This document shows, in pieces, positions 1 through 11,423 of a stretch of 64,000 nt of DNA (positions are counted from its first letter, which is position 1; every line of letters starts with the position of its first letter). The stretch lies in the NCBI GenBank assembly GCA_037074615.1, contig CM073569.1:1432001-1496000 (forward strand), written 5' to 3'. The notes below the pieces were generated by a model. The model was not told the DNA's origin. It saw only the letters and a list, made by a program, of their open reading frames with translations, and ran no database searches. The translations under genes and the position numbers were made by a program. This DNA comes from Leucaena leucocephala. Its lineage: Eukaryota > Streptophyta > Magnoliopsida > Fabales > Fabaceae.

Positions 1-1665
1 TATCCATGAAGCTATGGAACAACAGAGTATAAGCATATCAAAAGCGGGCATTGTCACGTCTCTTCAGGCACGTTGCTCTGTAATTGCTGCTGCCAATCCT
101 ATTGGAGGAAGGTAAGCAATACATAGAAATACAAGAGATATACTACTGGGTTATTTCAGAAGGTTTAGGTGCATTTTCCAACCCTTTCACACATGAACAA
201 CTCTTAACTTGAAGTATTTCTTTGTTTGGCAGATATGACTCCTCGAAAACATTTTCTCAAAATGTTGAATTGACGGATCCTATCATTTCTCGTTTTGACA
301 TCCTATGTGTTGTGAAGGTTATGATCGTTTTCACTGTTTCTTCAAGAAACATTTTATTTTATTATATTAACAGAGGGGACTCTTGATTATTCAGGATGTT
401 GTTGATCCAGTCACTGATGAAATGCTTGCGAAGTTTGTAGTTGACAGTCACTTCAAGTCACAGCCTAAGGGTGCTAACATGGATTCCTTACATGAACATG
501 AAGAGGCTTATGAAGCTTCCATGCCTCCTGATCCTGAGGTTATTTCCAAATACTTTCAGTAGTTTTACTTTGGATAATTAGTCTTTGGCTTCTATATCTA
601 TTATAGTTCTAAATTCTGTCTGCAGATACTTCCTCAAGACCTGCTGAAGAAGTACATCACATATGCCAAGATGAATGTGATTCCGAGGTTACATGATGCT
701 GATATGGATAAACTGACACATGTTTATGCTGAACTACGGAGAGAATCTTCAGTAATGCTTCATTTCTGCATACCAATTTACTGCTAATGATTATTATTTA
801 TATCAACTTCGCTTACATGCTGCGCTCATTATCTTCTATATAGCATGGACAAGGAGTTCCCATTGCTGTAAGGCACATAGAATCAATGATAAGGATGTCC
901 GAAGCCCATGCTAGAATGCATCTCAGGCAGCATATCACGCAAGAAGATGTGGACATGGCAATTCGTGTTCTACTTGATTCGTTCATTTCAACCCAGAAAT
1001 TTGGGGTGCAGAAAGCCCTGCAGAAGGTTAATTTTCTTGGATTCACCTCATTTACACTTTCAATTTTCTAGACTTTCTCCAGCATAATGTTCCATCATTG
1101 AATACCTGTCTTGGTGGTGTTTGCATTTATTGTCTATGATGTTAAATCTACAATGACGCATGCAGACTACCATGCCATATTAGTTGTAGGAAAACGATTG
1201 TATTATTTTCTGGCCATAGGAATTTAGATTGAACTTAATGATAATGTTCAGCCGATGGCCTTAATCTCGAAAGTGGACTTTTGCAGAGCTTTAGGAAGTA
1301 TATGACTTTCAAGAAGGACTACAACGAATTGCTCCTGTACCTTCTTCGTGAGCTTGTAAAGAATGCATTGCATTTTGAGAAAATTGTTGCCGGATCCAAT
1401 TCAAACCTCACGCATGTCGAGGTCAGAGTAGATGATCTCTCCAACAAGGTAAAATTAATTTCCGAGCAAGAAACACGCAAGAAGATATGATTATTTTCAA
1501 ACTGTGGATAATAGTGACTGGTATTCGTGTTTGTTTTACATTGTGCAGGCGCAAGAGCATGAAATTTATGATCTTAAACCCTTTTTTAATAGCACTCACT
1601 TTGCAAGAGCCAATTTTGTAATGGATGAGGAGCGAGGAGTAATCAGGCATCGCCTTGCAAGATGA
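1..1665 (+). CDS. MCM2: DNA replication licensing factor MCM2, C-terminal part (5' end outside window)
   Basis: This is a subunit of the MCM2-7 replicative helicase that licenses and unwinds origins in the nucleus. The window opens inside an exon (first full codon at base 2). Exons by splice sites and phase: 1-111, 233-317, 395-538, 626-751, 844-1026, 1287-1448, 1549-1665 (TGA). The translation contains the end of the MCM AAA+ domain, with the sensor-1 stretch AAANPIGGRYD and the arginine-finger motif SRFD. The helical lid and C-terminal winged-helix region follow (FRKYMTFKKDYNELLLYLL) and the protein ends HRLAR. These segments match plant MCM2 closely and fit it better than MCM3-7. All introns are GT-AG and short, and no break is visible. 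The N-terminal zinc-binding domain and Walker motifs lie upstream of the window. Confidence 0.95.
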
Positions 1666-2135
1666 AGGCAGAATGCAGCTAGAGTGAAATTAAGATGTGG
1701 GATTAAGTTTCACATGAGATATTTAAGTAGTATGGTTCTCCTTTCAAATAGTTAGTTTTTCAGAATTTGTAAAAATATATTTCCTTTTCTTCCTTGTGTC
1801 GTATAAACATATATTTCTTTTTGGTACCAGCATTTGACAAAATTAATACATCGTCTAATTTTAAAAGCTTTATTCAAAAGCATTGCCTAACAACCTGCAC
1901 ATGTCGAAGTGGTAAGCATGCTTCTATGCTCGGATGCCTAATACGGATCGTCATCACAGTTAAGACAACAACACTATACGTGAAGTTGAACTTTTATTTT
2001 TAATTTTCGAACACAGAACATGTATAATTTTGAATCAATTTCATACGCTACTATAATCTTTGCGTGTGTAAAATATCGCCAATGTTGGTGCCTCTCCGTC
2101 CATAAATATCAGACTAACCGGCAAAACTCCTTTGT
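1666..2135. other. Intergenic: MCM2 3' UTR and promoter of the next gene
   Basis: This 470-bp AT-rich stretch holds the MCM2 3' UTR and the upstream region of the strictosidine synthase-like gene. I see no further gene and no repeat. Confidence 0.6.
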
Positions 2136-2522
2136 ATGATTAAATACCAAATGTCGAATCAGGCAAGGCATTTGGCTGTAGTCTTTACCATCATGTTCTC
2201 CATGGTGGTGGCTCGGGTTCGATGCCGGCAGTGGGAGGCTATGGGGACGGGACAAGTGGTGGGACCCGAAGACTTGCTTTATGACCCAAGTGGCGGAGGT
2301 GTGATATATGCAGGGTGTAGCGATGGGTGGATCAAGAGAGTCACGGTGAACGAATCGGTGGCCGACACGGTGGTTCATAACTGGGTCAACACCGGAGGAA
2401 GACCTCTAGGTCTTGCTTCGGGTTCCAATGGTGATATCTTAGTCGCAGATGCATACAAGGTCATTTTCTCCCTTCCACATTTAGTTTTATAATTTTTTTT
2501 CATACGTATATGAATGAACTTT

Positions 2523-2561
<39 letters not shown>

Positions 2562-3449
2562 GAATGAATGATGCAGGGATTGGTGAGAGTGACAAGAGAA
2601 GGGAAGGTTGAGTTGTTGACAGATGAGGTTGAGGGAGTGAAGTTCAAGTTAACAGATGGAGTGGATATTGCAGAAGATGGCACCATTTATTTCACAGATG
2701 CTTCCTACAAATACAGTCTCAGTGAATTCATGTTTGACTTATTGGAAGGGAAACCTCATGGCAGACTCATAAGCTATGATCCTTCCACCAACCAAACAAC
2801 ACTTTTGGCTTCCAATCTCTACTTCGCCAATGGAGTTGCAGTCTCACCAGATCAACAATCTGTGCTCTTCTGTGAATCCCCTAGGTGACAGACAAAAACA
2901 ACTTCCAATAAAACTTAAAAGAATTGTGTAATTTAGTCCCTGGTAAATTGAATAATCAGCGACTGTGCAGGAGAATGTGCAGAAAATATTATATAAAGGG
3001 CTCTAAGAAGGGAAGAACTGAAAATTTCGTTGAAGATCTACCCGGTTTGCCTGATAACATTCATTATGATGCACAAGCACAACATTATTGGATCGGCATG
3101 GCCACGGTAATTAATAATCTCAAACTCATTAGTTTATAATGTCTTTGTTTATAGCTCTCCCCAAAGCCTCATACTTAATTCATCATAGCTCCTTTCACTA
3201 ACAAAAATGTGTGGGTATGAATGGCAGCCTTTGAATCTGACGCAGGATTTGGATACAGTGAAAAGACAACCAGTGATGGTAGAGATTGTGGAGACTAGTG
3301 GGGGACTTGTTTGTGTGGATTTGGAAGGAAAAGTAATAACTCGTTACATTGACATAGAGTTGTCCTCCGTTGCAAGTGGCATTAAGATCGCAAGTTTCAT
3401 CTATTGTGGCTCATTGATCAATCCCTTCATCCTTCGTCTACATCTCTAG
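2136..3449 (+). CDS. Strictosidine synthase-like protein (SSL/APMAP-type beta-propeller)
   Basis: This belongs to the strictosidine synthase-like family, six-bladed beta-propellers related to APMAP. Most plant members are not true strictosidine synthases, so the substrate is unknown. Exons: 2136-2459, 2577-2884, 2971-3106, 3228-3449 (TAG), giving about 329 aa; M at 2151 is an alternative start. A hydrophobic segment near residues 12-25 looks like a signal peptide or anchor for the secretory path. Family signatures are GPEDLLYDP, TDGVDIAEDGTIYFTDAS, LLEGKPHGRLISYDP, FANGVAVSPD, LPGLPDNI and SGIKIASFIYCGS. It is somewhat shorter than the usual 340-400 aa: the segment between blades near residue 256 is compressed and the usual C-terminal tail after the last strand is missing. 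A long (AT)n microsatellite sits in intron 1. I see no frameshift, so it is probably functional but divergent. Confidence 0.85.
2525..2557. repeat. (AT)n microsatellite
   Basis: A pure AT dinucleotide run inside intron 1 of the strictosidine synthase-like gene, ending about 20 bp before its 3' splice site. Confidence 0.95.
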
Positions 3450-4129
3450 ATATCTTCATTATTCAAAACCTCAATAATTAACCCATCTCATAATACGCTG
3501 GTTTAAGAAGAGACTATCCTTGAAGAAGACCAATCCTGTTTAAAGCAGTCAGGGGACTAATTAGAACCAATCCTTGTTAGTAGAACACATGATATTAATA
3601 GGGATAGCATCAACGAATTCGTTAATCAATATACCCCATGAAGATTTTATTAAGGTGTTTTGTTTTCATGCTGGTCAAAATGCAAATGAAAAATAAAGAT
3701 TGAGGTGTTTTGATGTCAAAAAACACTATATATGTTTTAAAAATACGAATGATTTGCATTATGATGATTTTTCAATATTTTGAATTTAACAAGTGAATGT
3801 GCTATTTAATGGGCTAGTATTATCATAGATAAATTTATAGTTAGTTGATCAAGTTAATCTGTTTATTACATGGAAAGTCATTCCAAAATTAATGCCAATC
3901 TATATGAAACGCCATGACCAAAAAATGCTAGAAGCATAAATTTATAATGTCATGAAAGGCGTGATGCCATTTATGATCACCTCCTCAATAAATTGTTTCA
4001 GAAAATTGCATCATTTTCCGTATTGGATTGACATTACTCAGGACCAAGAACGGATAATTTAAGCTATGAAGCTTAGTATGGAATGTAAGAGGCTTCCTTT
4101 GTGCAGCAGATAAGCAGAAATATGTTGTC
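3450..4129. other. Intergenic between convergent genes
   Basis: 680 bp between the 3' ends of the strictosidine synthase-like gene (+) and the isocitrate dehydrogenase gene (-). It is AT-rich and will hold both 3' UTRs. I see no coding or repeat structure. Confidence 0.6.
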
Positions 4130-7100
4130 TCAGTCTAAAGCATTCAACACTGCATCAACAACCTCTTGGGTGGTGCTTTGCCCTCCGAGGTCTTTTGTCC
4201 GGTGTTTGCCCTCAAGAATGACTCGTTTCACCGCGGTTTCCAGTCGGTCAGCAAATGCAGGAAACTGAAGATGTCTGAGCATCATGGCTGATGAGAGAAG
4301 CAGTGCTACTGGGTTCGCTGTCTTTTGTTCCAATAATTTATCATTACCAACATTTCCTGCTGAAGCACCTTGCTCAAACACGGCATGATCAGCCCCAACA
4401 TTTCCTGCAAGGATAACACCCATTCTTAGTGACTTCCATGCAATAATCTTCAGTTTAGCATACAGAATGGAATTGTATTGAAGAAAAAGTAAGATTAAGA
4501 ACTTATTTATGTTTATAGAAAAAGACACTTATCTCCCTAAATAATAAGAGATAACTAATGATTATATAGGTATAATAAATATTGTTCTATGTTCAAAGGA
4601 AAAGCAATTCCTTTCCACATCGGTAAACCAAACAGATTAATTATAGAATTAATTTTTTTATCCGCAAACACTTCTATGTTAATGCAATCACCACTTCACT
4701 TTTGTGCCTCAACCTATTTGTTGTCCTCAATACACCCATCTCCATCCGAACTTAGCATCAGCACCACCAGTCCAACACAACCCTTACCAGCTTGATATTG
4801 CCACTATTACAACCATGAGATTCCATTATGTCCACATTCCACAAGGGAACTGCCTTCACTACTGCTTGGCGCATTTTGACATACAAAACAAAGTTCAAGC
4901 TTGATTCTCATACCGTCAAATGGTGGCACTAATTGGACGTTTTTATCTGATAATTTTCAATGCAAAGAAATGCTCCCCATAATAATTGTTCCAAAATTAG
5001 GACTAGTTAGAATGATCCGGCTGTGGGCTTAGGGGAGGGGTGGGGGGAGAGACTAGTTAGAAAGAAGCAAACAATTAATTCTCTCTTCCGTGACTGAAAA
5101 GTTCTAAACTGTAGTAACACGTTGAAGAACATGGTATAAATGAGTGGACAGCATTAAATCAGCATTTTTTTTTTGGGGCCAAAGTACCAAACGACGGCAT
5201 TCAACCTAAGGAAAGAAATTTTGTAAGTAATAAAAACCATACCTCCTGGCATTACTCCAGTGCCTCCAGCAATACCTGCTGCTGTATTTGCAACTAGATT
5301 TCCATAAAGATTCGGCGTTACCTAGCAAGTTGAAACAGTATTCAGTTGGTATCAAAAACAGGGATAAATGAAAGCCAGAAGGAAAGTCAATGGATTGCAA
5401 CTTGCAAGAGAGAATCATCAAATCAATCAGAAACTTATAGGAAACGATTCTCATCTGTAACAATAGATAAAGTAAGGCAAAATTTATGTTTCTCAATAAA
5501 ATTAATATCATCTCCATAGGGTCCAAGGCGTGCTACATCATTCATTATTACAACTCATGTTTATCCTTCTCCAAAGGCCAGTAATCGATTACTAATTAAC
5601 CTTAATAGTCTTAATAGTCCAATGAAAAAACCTTGATTCAACAATCAATATAATTATCAACAAGAGGAATATAGAAAAAGAAAAGGGCAAAGACTAATCA
5701 TAAACATCTTATATTTTCCAATAATACTTCTCTTTCACATTCTTTTCAATTTCAGTCACTACTACCGCTCATTTCTCAAGCAACTTTTCCATCAAAGCTA
5801 CTTTAGAAGCATTGCAAAACCTATGGCTCAAAGCTCCCAAATAAAAATGAATATCAGATGCCAATCAATTAAAGAGTCAGCTAACAGACAAAAAATCAGA
5901 TAGATCCAAGTTCATAAACAAACAATATAACTGGAGATTCACATACCATGACATCAAACTGCTCAGGCTTCGAAACAAGCTGCATGCAGCAGTTATCCAC
6001 AATAATTTCATTATACTTGATTCCAGGATACTTTGTGGCAACCTCTCGACAAGATTCCAAGAATAAACCATCTGCTAGCTTCATAATATTTGCTTTGTGC
6101 ACAGCAGTCACTTTCTTTCTGTTGTTTAGATAAGCATACTCAAAAGCATATTTAGCAATACGCTCTGAGCAGAACTTTGTGATTACCTAGCAGAAGACTA
6201 GTATGAGGGTTCCAACTTCATGACAAAGTATATAAACCATGAGTGGCATTCACTATATATATAAAACACTAAACACTTAGATAAGGACTAGAAAAGGCAT
6301 CATGAGTGTGGCAGCATGTAGACAATTCACACAAAGGAAAAACAAAAATTTATCTCATTATCGGCTAAAGGCCCAGAGGTCAGTTGATAAACTCATTAGA
6401 CACCTTTTTAACCAATTTTATCAAACAATATCATCATGGAGGTGGTCACAGCTAAAGTTTTCAACCAACCCCTCCAAAATCCTGACAAATCAAAACAGCT
6501 AGTTTGAAGAACTAGAAATATTTTAAATAAATACCCACACGTAGAATCAACTTCACGGATTACTTATTAGTATCTTTTAAGTTATCCACTATCCATCAGT
6601 TACAATTTACAAAAGAAACATCCACCACGTTCATGAAAAATTAGATGCAACTTCCTATCAGTTCTTAAATCTCATCTCATCTTCTCTTTACCTAGGGCTT
6701 TGCCCAGTTTTTACCAGAAAAAAAAAATGAAAGCAATTCAATCAATAAATTTCAGCTTGTCTAAACACATCAGAATGGGAGAGCCATAAGTTCAACAAAC
6801 AGTTGCCTACATCTTTAATTACACTACCATCCAGAAATTTCAGCAGAGAATAGCAACTTAAATTTATCACATACCTTAAGGCTTTCAACGACTCCCGGAA
6901 CGACCTCATGTTCCAGGCCAGAATACTCTCCCTCCGTATTCTCCCTAATCACGACAATATCAACATTCTCGTGCCTCGTCACCAGGCCAGGAAGATTAAA
7001 GCAATTCACGAGCGAAGCATACAGATCAAGCTCTTTCCTGAGCTGCACGTTCAACGAGCTTACACCACCGCCCATGGGTGTAGCCAATCCTCCCTTCAAG

Positions 7101-7417
7101 CAAACCTTGTTCTTCTTTATCGAATCGATCACCTCCTGCGGCACTCTCGGCATGTCACCGTGAACTTCATACTTCTCGAAGTAAACCGGCGCATGCATCG
7201 CCTCCATCACTTGCTCAACAGCACCCGTAACAAGAGGTCCAATTCCATCACCGGGAATGAGGGTCACCGCGCGTGGAGCACCATCCCCAGGTCGGGGCAT
7301 GTAAGTGACGGATCGGGAGGGAATAAATCGGGAGCATGAGGAGACAATGTTGGGAGTGTCCGATGGTTCTAATGTTGTGAAGAGCTGTTTAAGAAGTGAA
7401 GCTGATCTTCTTGCCAT
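4130..7417 (-). CDS. IDH1: Isocitrate dehydrogenase [NAD] regulatory subunit, mitochondrial
   Basis: This is the regulatory subunit of mitochondrial NAD-dependent isocitrate dehydrogenase, which converts isocitrate to 2-oxoglutarate in the TCA cycle as a hetero-oligomer with a catalytic subunit. Exons on the minus strand: 7417-6875, 6186-5947, 5321-5243, 4404-4130 (TGA), 378 aa in total. The first roughly 45 residues are rich in Arg and Ser (MARRSASLLKQL) and fit a mitochondrial presequence. Then come AVTLIPGDGIGP, the conserved RENTEGEYSGLEHE loop, NAIMKLADG-type helix residues (KANIMKLADGLFLE), VTPNLYGN and GGTGVMPGGNVG. The end STTQEVVDAVLNALD matches plant regulatory subunits. Length and exon phases are normal. 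The symbol follows the Arabidopsis IDH1/2 regulatory group; which paralogue this is cannot be decided here. Confidence 0.94.
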
Positions 7418-7589
7418 TGGTGGAGCAGTTATCGGGACGCTTGCTAGGGTTTTGAAGATTCAGATTTGCTAGCAAGAAGACCGAGAAGCCATAGAAAAGC
7501 CTACAGAAATACCTGTGAGAGCCGCGAACGAAATTAGATTCTTTGAAAAGTAAAGGGATATTTTACAGCGTTGAAATTTAATTTAAGTG

Positions 7590-8345
7590 TGTGTTTGGTT
7601 CCAAAGCTAAGATTTTAAATTTATTTCTGGCGTAATTTTTAGTTTAAAATCTTTTTAAAACAAATAAATATATTTGTTTAAAACTAAACTATAATTTTAT
7701 ATTATGATTTTGGATAAATTTTGTGAATAGTTTTTAGATAGAAAAAAAAATTTATTAGCTATCGAATTACTATTTTTTATATTTTTTTATACTCTCTTCT
7801 TTTTTATTTCTCTTTTTCTTTTCTCCGTGGCCTCCTCATTGTCGTCTCCATGGGTCGCTTCCACTATTGTCACTCCCCAAGTTGCCTCCACTGCTTCACC
7901 TCCGTCTTTGGTCATCGCTAGTCATTGTCAGATCTAGGATCTCTAATTGTCGATGGTAAGAGAAGGTCATTACTAGTTGTCAGTGGTGATAAGAAGTTGT
8001 CACTACTGTATTATTGCTTTTTTTTTGTCGTCTTCTTTTTCTGTTGTGTCGATGCTCACCGTGAATGTGTCGTTGCTGCTTGCTAATAGTCTCTATAAGA
8101 AGATGATAAACATTAGAGTGATAGAGGTGAACTGATGCTGAAGAGTGATTGTTATTTTTTTTTCATCTCGTACATTTTCTAGTAATTTATTAATAATAGA
8201 AATTATTTTAGTAATAATTATTTAAATATTTATTTATTTAAAATTATTTTTTTATAAACTCTTATCTAAAAAAATTTATCTAAAAACACCTTAAAATCTT
8301 TTTTTTTTATAAATTTTTTCTTAAAAGCTAATTTAAATATGCCTA
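7590..8345. repeat. Possible degraded foldback/MITE-like element
   Basis: The left edge (GTGTGTTTGGTTCCAAAGC) and the reverse complement of the right edge (around 8325-8345) both carry the TTTGG/ATTTAAATTAGCTTT style of plant foldback elements. AT-rich arms flank a GC-richer core at 7820-7960. Arm similarity is weak and no clear target-site duplication is visible, so this is tentative. Confidence 0.3.
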
Positions 8346-8633
8346 AATCTTACGTATATAATGACTCATCATTGTGAGAGTTTGATATAACGATATAATG
8401 TTTATATGAATAAAAAATATAACAATATGAAAGTTTTGTTGACCGGAATATAATAACGTGAGATTGGCTCATATACAATTTATGCAATATTAGATAGCAC
8501 ATGATAATTTTTTTTTATGAAATACAAATTTTATTCAACGATACAAGCATAAAAAAAAGGCCTCGATAAAGGCCCAACCACAAGACTAAAATAGAAGCAC
8601 ACCAACATGAACAAATTTCTATTTGATTATCAA

Positions 8634-8797
8634 CAGGATTGGTCATAATAATAAACGATTCGGTATCGTTTAAATAAGATATTGAGTTTAAGCTTTGACA
8701 TATGCAAAAGGAGATTTACTCACTATAGCTAGGTATACAACACGAGTCAGATTCGGATATAGTCGGAATAAAATTCCGGTGAATAGGGTGGGAAAAA
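8634..8797 (+). repeat. SINE-like element, family A (copy 1)
   Basis: The 3' half (ACACGAGTCAGATTCGGATATAGTCGGAATAAAATTCCGGTGAA, 8740-8783, key words GAGTCxGATTCGGATxTAGTCGG and CCGGTGAA) matches the copies at 28.1 kb (minus) and 60.5 kb (plus). It ends in a GGGTGGG-A9 tail. Imperfect flanking repeats (TTCTATTTGATT left, TTCTATTCGATT right) look like an aged target-site duplication. Confidence 0.6.
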
Positions 8798-10133
8798 AAA
8801 ATTCTATTCGATTGTTGTAACAACAAAAATATTCTATTTGATGTATATACCAAAAAAAATTGCCATGTGATGCTTATCAAATTAGAAATTTGAATGGGAG
8901 AATCCCAACCTTATGGACATATTTAGTAGTTGGGAAGTGGAAATAAGAAAATAGAAGTGGATGTGAAATATTCTACTATCTTCATTTGATACGATAGAAG
9001 TTACTTCAATTTATAATATTTTAAGTCATTTCAGTTATATTAGAAAAGTTGAGAATTGAGACGATCAAAGTGGAAATTAAATTTTTAGACTATTTTACTC
9101 TAATTATAAAATTCATGGATAACTTTAATATTTCCCAAGTTATAAACAAATATTTTAGATTATTTTATACTAAATTATAAAAAAAAATATATCGATTCTA
9201 TACTTATTTTTATCATACTAAATAAATTTTTAAAATTTATTTTTAAACCTAATTCTACTTTTACTTATGATTTTATAAAAAATTCTCCCATTCTATCAAA
9301 ACGTACCACATGAGCTTTGGCGCCTGGCACGCACCGTTTTCTGTGTAAAATAATTACCGCTGAGCACCTTTCAAAACAATACGCTTTTGCCCTTGGATTC
9401 TTTCAAGCATGCAATAAGTACTGATCGAGAGGAAGTTTAAACAGGCGTGGCGACGGCTAATTTGATTTAAACATTAATATAATGTTTTGATATGAGGATT
9501 CTTTCAGAATAGGATATCATCTTTAAATAAGGATATTTACTATTTAGATTATTTTTCATATAAATTAAGATTGAGTACGATTTCCTTACAATCTTTTAGG
9601 ATTATTTTTTTTTATTAATTTCATATTGCTGTTTCAGTTTCTTATTAAGTGTTAATTGAAATATTTTTTTATATTATAAATAAAAATAGTAACATAAAAA
9701 ATTTCAAGCTTTTTTCATAAAGATAAAATTCATTTAATCTAATTCAAATAAAACATCAAAACTTTTAGAATAAGATTTACGCACCAATACTGATTTGTTT
9801 TCTTTTTTATCTGTATCGGACCAAGTTTATTTATTAATATCACATGATTTAACCCATGCTTATATAGTAGACACTAAACAAACACAAGCACAATTTTCCT
9901 TAAATTGAAATCATCTCAGAAAGTGATACAGTTCCAACCCCATTTCTTTTCCTTGCATTTCAACTCTGAAGTGATCAAACTCGTCATTATTCACACCCCA
10001 GCCTCGCACCTAACCCCAGTCTCAGCAATAAAGCATCGCACTGCGAAGTAAAAAACCTGCTACACAAAAAGCCAAACTATCCCAAAGACAAGTTTAATTA
10101 GATTCTCAGGGATGTTTATCCCAGAATGTTGCT

Positions 10134-11423
10134 TCAGGCATGCCTGCTCTGGAAATCCTTCATGAAAGCCACGAGCTTCTCAACCCCAGCCAAAGGCATT
10201 GCATTGTATATAGAAGCTCGCATCCCACCCACTGACCTATGTCCCTTGAGCTGAACCATCTTCTCTTTGGCTGCTTCCTTGATGAACTCACCTTCTAACT
10301 CTGATTTCTCCAATGTAAACGGCACATTCATCAATGACCTCACTGATTTCTCCACTGGGCATCTGTAAAACCCATTGCTTTCATCAATGGCATTGTACAG
10401 AATTTCAGCCTTCTTCATGTTCTTCTTCTCAACCTCTTTCAAACCACCTTGCTCCAATAGATCCTCAAACACCAGACCACACATGTAAATTCCATAACAA
10501 GGTGGAGTATTGTACAGCGAGTTGTTCTCAGCTTGTGTCTTGTAATCAAGCATCACCGGAGTGATATCCTGAGCATTTCCGATCAAATCTTTCCTGATAA
10601 TCACAATCGTCACCCCTGATGGCCCTACGTTTTTCTGAGCCCCGGCGTAGATCACACCAAATCGAGAAACATCCACAGGTTTTGAACAGAAATTTGAAGA
10701 CATATCAGCGACCAAAATACCATTTGGATTCTTTGGGGTTGGATAATCCTTGAACTCTACACCATGAATTGTCTCGTTTGTGCATATATGCAAATAGCTT
10801 GCGTGCGGGTTCTGAAGTTGATCTAAGTCGCTGAAACTTGGAATTTTGGTGTACTTCTCGGATTTGCCAGACCAGATTACATTGGGTTTACAGAATTTCT
10901 GAGCCTCCTTGAACGCCTTGTCTCCCCACGATCCAGTTACTACGTAATCAACCTGATCATCTGGCTTGCAAATGTTCAACGGCACGGCGGCGAATTGTGT
11001 GGTGGCGCCGCCCTGCAAGAACAGAACATGATATTCCGTCGGAATATCCAAAAGGGTGCGTAGATCTGATTCTGCCTTCTGGATTATGGAGAGGAAATCC
11101 TTGCCCCTATGGCTCATTTCCATCACGCTCATGCCGGCATCGCGCCAGATGTAGAGCTCCGACTCCGCCTTCTTGAGCACGGTCTCCGGCAAGGTGGCAG
11201 GTCCGGCGGCGAAGTTGAAGACACGATCTTGGGACGAGGTCTGAGCTGGCGGACGGTCGTTGGTTTGGGTGGTGGTGGGCAGGGCGGCGCATTTGATAGA
11301 GATGGGTCTGACGGAGGAGGAGGGGCGTATGGAGGTGACGAGGGAATGATTGTTGTGGGTAGGGAAGTTGTTGATGTGATGATTAGGATTGTGAAGAAGA
11401 TGAGTGCGGGAGAGAGCAGCCAT
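10134..11423 (-). CDS. PSAT: Phosphoserine aminotransferase, chloroplastic
   Basis: This is the PLP-dependent class V aminotransferase of the phosphorylated serine pathway. It converts 3-phosphohydroxypyruvate plus glutamate to 3-phosphoserine plus 2-oxoglutarate in plastids. It is a single intronless ORF of 429 aa, as is usual for plant PSAT. Residues 1 to about 65 are Ser/Thr/His/Asn-rich with few acidic residues and fit a chloroplast transit peptide. The mature part begins at RVFNFAAGPATLPE. Conserved pieces are MEMSHRGKDF, LFLQGGATTQF, TNETIHGVEF, the Asp of VADMSSNF that contacts the cofactor, and the Schiff-base lysine in GAQKNVGPSG (about K264). The C-terminus has GHRSVGGMRASIYNAMP, the substrate-binding His-Arg region. 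No lesion is visible. Antisense ORFs over this gene are frame shadows. Confidence 0.96.
   Translation of the reverse strand: MAALSRTHLLHNPNHHINNFPTHNNHSLVTSIRPSSSVRPISIKCAALPTTTQTNDRPPAQTSSQDRVFNFAAGPATLPETVLKKAESELYIWRDAGMSVMEMSHRGKDFLSIIQKAESDLRTLLDIPTEYHVLFLQGGATTQFAAVPLNICKPDDQVDYVVTGSWGDKAFKEAQKFCKPNVIWSGKSEKYTKIPSFSDLDQLQNPHASYLHICTNETIHGVEFKDYPTPKNPNGILVADMSSNFCSKPVDVSRFGVIYAGAQKNVGPSGVTIVIIRKDLIGNAQDITPVMLDYKTQAENNSLYNTPPCYGIYMCGLVFEDLLEQGGLKEVEKKNMKKAEILYNAIDESNGFYRCPVEKSVRSLMNVPFTLEKSELEGEFIKEAAKEKMVQLKGHRSVGGMRASIYNAMPLAGVEKLVAFMKDFQSRHA

Larger units (their letters stand above)
7418..10133. other. 2.7-kb intergenic region with degraded repeats
   Basis: AT-rich DNA between two minus-strand genes. 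It holds the promoter of the isocitrate dehydrogenase gene at its left end and the 3' UTR of the phosphoserine aminotransferase gene at its right end (roughly 9.9-10.13 kb). A SINE-like copy lies at about 8634-8797 and a possible foldback element at about 7590-8345. No supportable coding region was found. Confidence 0.6.
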
